Position numbers and translations under genes: made by a program | Shown: positions 1-5,518 of the stretch, in pieces | Layout: each line of letters starts with the position of its first letter | Numbering within the stretch: the stretch's first letter is position 1 | Origin: an uncultured Rhodospirillales bacterium | Lineage (GTDB): Bacteria > Pseudomonadota > Alphaproteobacteria > Acetobacterales > Acetobacteraceae | Direction: 5' to 3' | Assembly: GCA_903844785.1 (NCBI GenBank) | Contig: CAIMVB010000461.1 | Location: 1 to 5,518, forward strand | Length of the DNA: 5,518 bases | The notes under the pieces: model-generated | The model's input: the letters and a program-made list of their open reading frames with translations, nothing else | The model's database searches: none | What the model was told of the DNA's origin: nothing

Positions 1-499
1 CATGCAGAATGAGATCACGCAGCCCCAGCAAATGGCCAATTACCGTAACATTGGTGGCGTGGCCTGAAACAAATACAACCGCCGCTTGCGCGCGGTAATG
101 TGCCGCCAGTGCCGCTTCAAGCGCGCCATGCAGCGGCCTTTCGCCGGATACCATGCGCGATGCGGAAGCGGAAACCCCATAAGTATCAATCGCCGCCTTG
201 GCCGCCGCCTGCACGCGCGGGTCCCCATTCAGCCCAAGGTAATTGTAGGAACCGAAATTAATCACTTCCCGCCCGCCAATCACACTATGCGCGGCGGCAA
301 TGCCGTCATGCGCGCGGAAGAACGGGTTTTCGAGTTGCAGGCTCACCGCAGCGTCGCGGATCAGCGCCATTTCCCGCTGGCCGGGCAATTCGCGAAAGCC
401 GCGCGGGGTTTCCAGCGCTGGCGCATCCTCTCGCTGGCGGGTCAATCGCGCGAGCAACGCCGCGCGCGCAGCAGCAGAAAGGCCGAAGCCGCTATTCAT
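1..499 (-). CDS. PLP-dependent alpha-oxoamine synthase (aminotransferase class I/II fold), N-terminal 166 residues, 3' end missing
   Basis: Enzymes of this family condense an acyl thioester with an amino acid, with loss of CO2, to give an alpha-amino ketone (BioF, KBL, ALAS, serine palmitoyltransferase). The start is the ATG at 499-497, inside the ATGA overlap with the synthase stop. The frame is open to position 1. Visible family signatures are NFGSYNYLGL at residues 81-90, then DPRVQAAAKAAIDTYGVS and ASRMVSGERPLH at about 93-124 (the equivalent of the G-x-R-x-x-x-G-x-x-x-x-H stretch), and FVSGHATN at 143-150, where BioF and KBL have SGFxAN or SCFxAN. The PLP-binding Lys and its Asp/His partners lie in the missing C-terminal 60% or so. 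Adjacency to a synthase ending in an ACP suggests that the acyl donor is ACP-bound rather than CoA-bound. It resembles RkpG, WcbT and other PKS-associated members more than biotin-pathway BioF. The amino acid substrate cannot be told. Confidence 0.93.
   Translation of the reverse strand, partial: MNSGFGLSAAARAALLARLTRQREDAPALETPRGFRELPGQREMALIRDAAVSLQLENPFFRAHDGIAAAHSVIGGREVINFGSYNYLGLNGDPRVQAAAKAAIDTYGVSASASRMVSGERPLHGALEAALAAHYRAQAAVVFVSGHATNVTVIGHLLGLRDLILH
496..499 (-). promoter_or_regulatory. ATGA stop/start overlap coupling the synthase and oxoamine synthase
   Basis: On the minus strand, ATG (499-497) overlaps TGA (498-496). No strong Shine-Dalgarno is seen in the roughly 15 bases upstream (GGCAGCGGTGCA). 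This suggests that translation of the second gene depends on ribosomes terminating on the first, which would keep the carrier protein and its release enzyme in step. The overlap is seen directly; the coupling is inferred. Confidence 0.75.
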
Positions 500-3400
500 T
501 GCACCGCTGCCGGTTCATGGGTTTCGATCAAGGCTTCAAGCGTCGCTGTATCGGCAGCATCCTTGAACAAAACGGCCGAAATACGCTGTACCAATAAGGC
601 AAGGGTCAAATCCTCGGTCACCGCAGTCAGCGGTACGGTGATGCCAAGCCGGCGTTCCAGTGCCATGCGCAATTCAATCCCGCCGAGTGAATCAAGCCCA
701 AGCCCCGGCAAGGGCTGATCCACCCGCACCGCTTCCGGCGGCAGGCGCAGGATGCGCGCCATTTCGTCGCGCGCAAGCGCCAGCAGCGCGGCGCGTGCCG
801 CGCCCGGTTCCATGGCGCAAAGCTGCGTGCGCAACGCCGCGCCATCGGCTTCATGCGCGGCGGCTTGTCCGGCGAGTGCGGCAAAGGCGGGTTCCGCCAT
901 GATGGGCAGGGCAGCTTGCATGCTATCCCAGCCCATACGCGCCACATGGATTACCGGCACGCCGGCCTCGATCAGGGCGGGCAAATCGGCCAGGGCTTCC
1001 TGCGCGGCCATGGGCTTGGCGCCGCTCAAGCGTTCCAGCTTTTCCGCCGCCGCGGATTGGCGGGTCAGCACGCCGGCATCGGCAATCGGGCCCCACCCTA
1101 CCGCCAGCGCGGGCTTGCCCTCCGCCTGGCGCCGCCGGGCAATGCCTTCCAGCGCGGCATTGGCAGCGACGTAATTCGCCTGACCAGGATTGCCGAAAGC
1201 GGTGGTGGCGGAAGAAAACAGCAAAAACAGATGCAGCGGGTCTTTGATGGTGAGCGCTTCCAAAGCTTCGGCCACTGCAAGCTTGGGGGCGAGCACGCGC
1301 GCGAAGCTCGCGCTATCCTGCCGCGCTGCTGCGGCATCGGCGAAAATAGCCGCCGCCTGCACCACGCCGCGCAAGGGCGCGCCTTCAGCGCGCAGCGCCG
1401 CCAGCACGGTGCCAAGCGCGGCAGCGTCTGTTGCATCACAGGCATGGGCGCTGGCGCGCGCGCCCAGCGCGGCCAGAATGCGCAAAGCGGCATCCATGCC
1501 GGGCGTTGCAGCGCCACGGCGGGAAATCAGCGCAATACGTCTGGCGCCAGCCGCCGCCAGCCATTTGGCGCATTCCAATCCAAAGCCCTGCGTGCCGCCC
1601 AACACCACATAAAGCCCCGCCTCATCCGGCTGCCATGGCGCGGCAGTGGCGGCTGGGGCGGGCGGGCGGATCACCAGCTTGCCGATATGGCTTGAAGCCT
1701 GAAGCTGGCGGAAGGCTGCCTCGGCCTCTGCTGCTTCAAAGGCGCGATGCGGCAGGGGCAGCAGCGAAGCATCGGCCAGCCGCGCGGCGATATCGGCCAG
1801 CAGCGCTTCCGCCAAGGCGGGGCGGGCGCGCGGCAGCGCATCCGCATCCACCGCGAAATAGCTGATATTGCGCCGGAAGGCGCCAAGCACCGCGCGGCGG
1901 CCCTCAGCGAAGTCACGCTTGCCCAATTCAATGAAGCGCCCAAAGGGGGCCAGCAGGCCAAGGCTTCTTTCCATCGCAACGCCGGCGAGCGAATTCAGCA
2001 CCACATCCACGCCATCGGGCCAGGTGGCGCGCAGCGCATCGGCAAAGCCGGCATCGCGGCTATCCAGCACTAAATCAGCGCCAAGCTGGCGCAAAAAGGC
2101 ACGTTTATCGGGGCTGCCCGCCGTAGCCGCCACCAGCGCGCCCGCTGCCTTGGCGATTTGCAGTGCCGCGAGGCCCACAGCCCCCGCCCCGCCATGGATC
2201 AGCACGCGTTCACCTGGGCGCAGCCTGGCCAGGGTTTCCAGCGAATAGGCAGCCGTGATGAAGGCCACGGGAATGGTCGCCGCCGCTTCCGGGCTGATGC
2301 CGGGGGGCAGCGGTTGCAGCGCCTCGGCCCGCGTCAGCGCATGAGTGGCGAAGGCGGCGGGCGCAAAGCCAAACACCGCGCTCCCTGGCGCCAGCGTAAC
2401 CCCCGGCCCGGCTTCTTCCACAATGCCCGCGCATTCCATGCCAAGGCTGGCGCCGGCAAAGCCATCCATCAGCATATCCTCAGGCAATAATCCTTGCGCC
2501 CACATCACATCGCGGAAATTGAGCCCCGTGGCCGTTACGCGCAGCCGGACCTCGCCCGGGCCGGGCTTGGGCAAGGCGCCGATGGCATTCCAGCTAAGGC
2601 TGGCCAATTGTCCCGGCTGGCCAATGGCAAGCCGCGCCGGATAAGGCGGCTTCGGGCTGGGCAGGCCGGGGCGCAGCAGGGGCAGGAACCGGCCTGAGGC
2701 GGTCAGGCTCACCTCCGGCGCATGGCCAGCCCATTCGGCGAGGATCAGCAAAGCCGCGTCATCAGGCGAAAGCTCGGGCGCCAAGCTGATGCGGCGCGGC
2801 TTCAGCCCCGGCATTTCATTGGCCAAAACCCGGCCAAGCCCAATAAGCGCTGCCGCGCGCGCCTCATCCGCCTGCGCCACCAGCATCAGGCCGCGCGCTG
2901 TGCCATCCGCCGCCGCCGCCAGCGCTGTCAGGGCGGCAAGGGCGGGCGCGGGGTCCGCCATGCCCGTCAGCGCCAGAAGCTGCGCCCCGCGCAGCGTTTT
3001 GGGCGGCGGAATTTCCCCGAGCGGCAGAATGGCCGCCGGCTGATCCGGCGCCAGGCGCACCGCCACTGCCTGGGCGAGGGCCATCATCTCCGCATCGGCG
3101 AAAATCATCGGTTTTGCGGCAATAGTCAGCGCGGGCGGCGCAGCTGGCCCAGTGGCGTTGCGGCCCGAAATCAGCAATGCCGGCCAGGGCGCGGCATCCA
3201 GCGTTTCAACCTCTGCCCCCTGCCAGCCCGTCATGCCAAGCGCGCTCCGCCAAGCAGCGGCGTCGGGCAGCGCGCCTTCCGCATCATCCCGCCACCAAGC
3301 CGGATCCTGCCCCAGGGTGAAGTTCCAAAGCGCGCCGGGTACGGGTTCAGCCAATAAAAGCGCCGCCCCTGGTGCGGCCTGGGCATTGAGCCCCTGCAGC

Positions 3401-5518
3401 AAAGCCAAGCCGCGCCGTCGAAACGCTGCCGGGGCAAGGCCCAGAATCAGGTCAGCCTGATCTGCCTGCGCCGGGGCATTTTCCAGGCTGTCCCAGCCTT
3501 CCCAGCGCAGGGTCACATGATCCGGCACGCCATTCAGTGCGCCGGCGCCAGCTTCACCAATCGCGCGGTAGTGAATATGCCTACCGCTGGCGCCCAGCAC
3601 CGCCAAAGCGCCACGCGTCAAAGCCCCGCCTGCGCCCAGTTCCAAAATTCTGAGTGGCCTATCGGTAGGCCAAGCCTCGGCAAGGGCGCTGACCCCGGCC
3701 AAAAGCGTAGCGGCCAAGGCCTGCTTTGCCCCACCCTGGGCGGGTGGTGGCGGCGCTGACACCGGTTCCCCCTTAAGCGCTGCGCCCAATTGTTCCCCGG
3801 CACGCGCCAACCATGCCAAATCCAATGCAAGCCCTGGCTGCTCGGCCAAAACCTCGCGCCAAATTGCCTCCGCCGGCGGCAGGGGCTGGTCTTCAATGAT
3901 GCGCCAAGCACCGCCGACCAGTTCCGCAGCGCCCGCCGCTGCGAGGATGCGCCAAAGCGCCGCGCGATAGGGGCTGGGCGGGGCAGTGGTATCGCGTAGC
4001 GCCGGCAAGGCCAGGGCAGCGAGATTAGCCTCCAGTAACAGCATTGCTTCGGTCAAGGGTTTGGCCTGATCTGCCTGCCGGATCGCGGTCATGACAGGTG
4101 CCAAATCCACCGGCGCGCTTGTGGGAACCAAGGGCAGGCTCGGCACCGGGTCCAGGCGGAAGCTGCGATGGGCGAGCTTTTCCTGCCCTGGGCGGGTCAT
4201 GCGCTGGAACCAGATATCCTCAATCATCGCCACCACGGCGCCGGCGGCATCGCGCAGGGTGAGATTGGCAGCGAAAAGCCGTGCGCCGCGCCGACCAGGG
4301 GTGATTTCGGCGGTTGCGATGGCCCCTGCATCACGCCTTGCGCAAAGCCTGCCGATGCGAATGGGGATAATGGCTTCTTCCGCGCCCATTCCTTGGCCGA
4401 GCAGCAAGGCAAAAAGCCCCTGCAAGGCGCCGTCCAATAGAGCGGGGTGCAGGATGAAGCGCGGTTCATCCGGCGCCGCTGCGGGCAGGCTGAGAAGCGC
4501 CAGCGCCCGGCTGCCGCTGCCATCCACTTCCACTTTTTGCAGGCTTTGAAAGGCCGGGCCGTAATCCAGCCCATGCCGCGCGGCGAAGCCGATAACCTCA
4601 GCGCCTGGGACCTCACGCGTCTTACCAAGTGCAAAGCCGGACGAGGCGGGCAGGCGCGGCAGGGGTGCGAAGCGGGCGCGGGCGCAAAGGGTGAAATCAT
4701 CCTCGGCCAGGCGCGGGCGGGTGGCCAGCGTAAAGCCACCCTCGCCATCCGCCGAAAAACGCAGTTCAAGGGCGCCATCTTTCGCGAGGGTGACGGGGCG
4801 GAGGATGGCAAGATCACTCACCTCCAGCACTGGCGCGTCCGGATGGGTCAGCGCGGCGGCGGCCAGGGCGGCTTCCGCCATGGCGGCGGCGGGCAGCACC
4901 GCGTCACCAAACAACATGTGATCACCAAGCCAGGGCTGGGCGAGGCAATCGAGCCATTGCGTCCAGAGCCCCGGCGCCGTGCCGCGCCGATAGCCAAGCA
5001 ACGGGTGGTCCTGCACCGGATCGGTCTGTCGCGCGCTTTCCACTGTGCGCGGGAACCAGATGGGCCGGCGTGCGAAGGGCGTGCGCGTCAGCGCGGCGCG
5101 TTCTGCGGTCCCTTGAAAGGCGCGCGCCGCGCGGGGATCGGCGCCGGCGGCAATGGCGCGATCGGCCATGGCAGGGAAGGGGTCGCCCGGCGGGTCCTGT
5201 CGCTTCAGGCTGGCCAGCACGGCGGCTTCCACCGCCTCGGCGCGCAGCGTCTCCCGCAGGTAATTCTGCAAGACCGGCGCTGGGCCGATTTCGAGGAAAA
5301 GCCTTGCCCCCTGCCGCGCCGCTTCCGCCACCGCAGCCTGAAAGCGCACCGGCTCCCGCAAATTGCGCCACCAGTAATCGGCGCCCGTTTCAGCGCTGGG
5401 TAATTCCTTGCCGGTGACAGAGGAGATCATGGGGCAGGTGCCCGGCGCAGAAATCAGCCCTGCCAAATCCTGCAAAAGCCCCGCGCGCACCGGTTCCATC
5501 GCGGCACTATGGAAGGCG
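496..5518 (-). CDS. Type I highly reducing polyketide/fatty-acid synthase (AT-DH-psiMT-psiKR-ER-KR-ACP), 5' end missing
   Basis: Multidomain megasynthase that elongates and fully reduces an acyl chain on its own carrier protein in the cytoplasm. The frame is open to the window edge, and the residues before the Met codon at 5499 read AFHSAA, the AT active-site His motif. That Met is therefore internal and the gene starts outside the window. Counting from it as residue 1, the domains are AT end 1-100, DH 163-430, methyltransferase-like 470-780, structural pseudo-KR 790-945, ER 955-1280, KR 1294-1480 and ACP 1567-1645, then stop at 1667. DH, ER, KR and ACP signature residues are intact; the methyltransferase motifs are not. 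No thioesterase follows. The order matches iterative highly reducing PKSs and RkpA/WcbR-type capsule lipid synthases (family knowledge). The stop overlaps the start of a downstream oxoamine synthase, the likely release partner. The product is inferred to be a saturated chain. The family call is secure; the specific pathway is not. Confidence 0.96.
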   Translation of the reverse strand, partial: AFHSAAMEPVRAGLLQDLAGLISAPGTCPMISSVTGKELPSAETGADYWWRNLREPVRFQAAVAEAARQGARLFLEIGPAPVLQNYLRETLRAEAVEAAVLASLKRQDPPGDPFPAMADRAIAAGADPRAARAFQGTAERAALTRTPFARRPIWFPRTVESARQTDPVQDHPLLGYRRGTAPGLWTQWLDCLAQPWLGDHMLFGDAVLPAAAMAEAALAAAALTHPDAPVLEVSDLAILRPVTLAKDGALELRFSADGEGGFTLATRPRLAEDDFTLCARARFAPLPRLPASSGFALGKTREVPGAEVIGFAARHGLDYGPAFQSLQKVEVDGSGSRALALLSLPAAAPDEPRFILHPALLDGALQGLFALLLGQGMGAEEAIIPIRIGRLCARRDAGAIATAEITPGRRGARLFAANLTLRDAAGAVVAMIEDIWFQRMTRPGQEKLAHRSFRLDPVPSLPLVPTSAPVDLAPVMTAIRQADQAKPLTEAMLLLEANLAALALPALRDTTAPPSPYRAALWRILAAAGAAELVGGAWRIIEDQPLPPAEAIWREVLAEQPGLALDLAWLARAGEQLGAALKGEPVSAPPPPAQGGAKQALAATLLAGVSALAEAWPTDRPLRILELGAGGALTRGALAVLGASGRHIHYRAIGEAGAGALNGVPDHVTLRWEGWDSLENAPAQADQADLILGLAPAAFRRRGLALLQGLNAQAAPGAALLLAEPVPGALWNFTLGQDPAWWRDDAEGALPDAAAWRSALGMTGWQGAEVETLDAAPWPALLISGRNATGPAAPPALTIAAKPMIFADAEMMALAQAVAVRLAPDQPAAILPLGEIPPPKTLRGAQLLALTGMADPAPALAALTALAAAADGTARGLMLVAQADEARAAALIGLGRVLANEMPGLKPRRISLAPELSPDDAALLILAEWAGHAPEVSLTASGRFLPLLRPGLPSPKPPYPARLAIGQPGQLASLSWNAIGALPKPGPGEVRLRVTATGLNFRDVMWAQGLLPEDMLMDGFAGASLGMECAGIVEEAGPGVTLAPGSAVFGFAPAAFATHALTRAEALQPLPPGISPEAAATIPVAFITAAYSLETLARLRPGERVLIHGGAGAVGLAALQIAKAAGALVAATAGSPDKRAFLRQLGADLVLDSRDAGFADALRATWPDGVDVVLNSLAGVAMERSLGLLAPFGRFIELGKRDFAEGRRAVLGAFRRNISYFAVDADALPRARPALAEALLADIAARLADASLLPLPHRAFEAAEAEAAFRQLQASSHIGKLVIRPPAPAATAAPWQPDEAGLYVVLGGTQGFGLECAKWLAAAGARRIALISRRGAATPGMDAALRILAALGARASAHACDATDAAALGTVLAALRAEGAPLRGVVQAAAIFADAAAARQDSASFARVLAPKLAVAEALEALTIKDPLHLFLLFSSATTAFGNPGQANYVAANAALEGIARRRQAEGKPALAVGWGPIADAGVLTRQSAAAEKLERLSGAKPMAAQEALADLPALIEAGVPVIHVARMGWDSMQAALPIMAEPAFAALAGQAAAHEADGAALRTQLCAMEPGAARAALLALARDEMARILRLPPEAVRVDQPLPGLGLDSLGGIELRMALERRLGITVPLTAVTEDLTLALLVQRISAVLFKDAADTATLEALIETHEPAAVQ
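565..801 (-). other. Acyl carrier protein (ACP) domain
   Basis: Carries the growing chain on phosphopantetheine. The attachment motif GLDSLGGIEL has its Ser at residue 1604 (codon 690-688), within a helix-rich segment of about 80 residues (about 1567-1645). Only some 22 residues follow before the stop, too few for a release domain and perhaps a tail that contacts the oxoamine synthase (inference). Confidence 0.95.
1060..1620 (-). other. Ketoreductase (KR) domain, catalytic tetrad intact
   Basis: Reduces the beta-ketoacyl chain with NADPH. The catalytic residues Lys1406, Ser1430, Tyr1443 and Asn1447 are all present at the standard spacing (Tyr codon at 1173-1171, Ser at 1212-1210, Lys at 1284-1282). 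The glycine-rich loop reads GGTQGFG, a variant of the common TGGxGGxG. The usual HAAGxLDD stretch reads QAAAIFAD, keeping only the last Asp (1388). No Trp stands eight residues before the Tyr (Phe1435 instead), which fits a B-type rather than an A-type KR; this is a weak prediction. Confidence 0.94.
1660..2637 (-). other. Enoylreductase (ER) domain, MDR family
   Basis: Reduces the trans-2-enoyl chain to the saturated acyl chain using NADPH. It shows LNFRDVM at 993-999 and LGMECAGIV at 1019-1027. The nucleotide-binding segment VLIHGGAGAVGLAALQIAK lies at 1099-1117 (codons 2205-2149). GADLVLDSR and DVVLNSLAG follow at 1140-1148 and 1165-1173. It ends at HIGKLVI, typical of the ER exit into the KR. 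Length and motifs are complete, so activity is expected. Confidence 0.95.
2665..3132 (-). other. Structural (non-catalytic) KR subdomain preceding the ER
   Basis: Residues 790-945 form the truncated Rossmann half that pairs with the catalytic KR in reducing modules. The diagnostic stretch is ALIGLGRVLANEMPGLKPRR (residues 884-903), followed by ISLAPEL and ending in GRFLPLLRP. No cofactor-binding glycine motif or KSYN residues are present, as expected for this subdomain. Confidence 0.82.
3160..4092 (-). other. C-methyltransferase-like domain, probably inactive (pseudo-MT)
   Basis: It lies between DH and pseudo-KR, the usual place of a C-methyltransferase in highly reducing synthases. It starts with a helical N-terminal part (residues about 470-600) followed by a Rossmann-like core (about 610-780). 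SAM motif I reads LELGAGGALTRG: the opening E-x-G-x-G is kept, but the next glycine of the usual LEIGAGTGGTT form is displaced or lost. Where active enzymes have a TDIS-like acidic loop and a NVLHAT motif there are YRAIGEA and LGLAPAAF. The later PGAALLLAEPV strand (residues 710-720) is recognisable. I read it as a structural remnant like the pseudo-MT of animal fatty acid synthase; low residual activity cannot be excluded. Confidence 0.72.
4210..5013 (-). other. Dehydratase (DH) domain, double hotdog, catalytic dyad intact
   Basis: Removes water from the beta-hydroxyacyl-ACP. After the typical HPLLG opening, the first hotdog carries HMLFGDAVLP, the HxxxGxxxxP motif, with catalytic His194 (codon 4920-4918). 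The second hotdog has YGPAFQ at 313-318 and HPALLDGALQ, the DxxxQ motif, with catalytic Asp356 (codon 4434-4432). Both halves are present at normal spacing, so the domain is expected to be active. Confidence 0.94.
5200..5518 (-). other. Acyltransferase (AT) domain, C-terminal part
   Basis: The segment opens with AFHSAAMEPV, which carries the catalytic His (codon at 5511-5509) of the AT Ser-His pair. It continues through the usual WWRNLREPVRF strand and ends with FLEIGPAPVL, where most ATs have GPHPVL. The Ser nucleophile motif (GHSxGE) is upstream, outside the window. The AFH form matches the HAFH signature of malonyl-specific ATs rather than the YASH of methylmalonyl-specific ones. The first residue of that four-residue signature is cut off by the window edge. 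Confidence 0.93.

Noticed and set aside
1..499. Biotin-pathway BioF assignment for the downstream gene
   Set aside because: The family is the same, but coupling to a PKS and the SGHATN signature point to a PKS-linked oxoamine synthase; no other bio gene is visible.
86..718. Open plus-strand frame of 210 codons crossing the gene junction
   Set aside because: It lies antisense to both the oxoamine synthase and the ACP, which have clear signatures; no motif or ribosome binding site supports it.
1448..1470. Perfect inverted repeat (GCGCTGG / CCAGCGC, 9-base loop) as a terminator or regulatory hairpin
   Set aside because: It sits inside the KR coding sequence, has no T-run, and such GC palindromes arise easily from Ala/Arg codons.
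853..1695. Open plus-strand frame of 280 codons opposite the KR
   Set aside because: It is a shadow of the KR and ER end, with composition biased to Arg, Gly and Gln and no domain seen.
4447..5403. Open plus-strand frame of 318 codons opposite the AT/DH region
   Set aside because: It is antisense to well-defined AT and DH domains, its translation is a Gly/Arg/Gln-rich string with no recognisable fold, and long antisense frames are expected in GC-rich coding DNA.
5497..5499. ATG as the start of the large synthase
   Set aside because: The frame stays open upstream to the window edge and encodes AFHSAA, the AT active-site motif, so this Met is internal.
496..5518. Frameshift or pseudogene in the synthase
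   Set aside because: One uninterrupted frame covers all domains in the right order, with intact DH, KR and ACP catalytic residues.

Overview
The window is GC-rich and compactly coding. It looks like a proteobacterial chromosome or accessory segment. An alphaproteobacterium (Rhodospirillales/Acetobacteraceae or Rhizobiales type) is my best guess from the Ala/Arg-rich proteins and codon choice, but no phylogenetic marker is present. Both genes read on the minus strand and both run off the window.

Positions 5518 to 496 (minus) hold the C-terminal part, more than 1,670 residues, of a large type I, fully reducing polyketide/fatty-acid synthase. The domain order is AT (C-terminal part only), DH, a methyltransferase-like domain with eroded SAM motifs, a structural pseudo-KR, ER, catalytic KR and ACP. 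The KS and most of the AT must lie upstream, beyond position 5518. The protein ends shortly after the ACP, with no thioesterase or reductase release domain.

Positions 499 to 1 (minus) hold the first 166 residues of a PLP-dependent alpha-oxoamine synthase (AOS; the family of serine palmitoyltransferase, BioF and KBL). Its ATG overlaps the synthase stop codon in an ATGA junction, so the two are almost certainly one translationally coupled operon.

Working model (inference): the synthase iteratively builds a saturated, probably unbranched acyl chain from malonyl units on its ACP. The downstream AOS then releases the chain by decarboxylative condensation with an amino acid, giving an alpha-amino ketone, a sphingoid-like amino lipid. 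The same pairing of a multidomain FAS/PKS with an AOS-family enzyme is known from capsule/K-antigen loci (RkpA with RkpG in Sinorhizobium, WcbR with WcbT in Burkholderia) and from amino-polyketide pathways. The window alone cannot decide between these. There is no intergenic stretch, RNA gene, mobile element or CRISPR array here.
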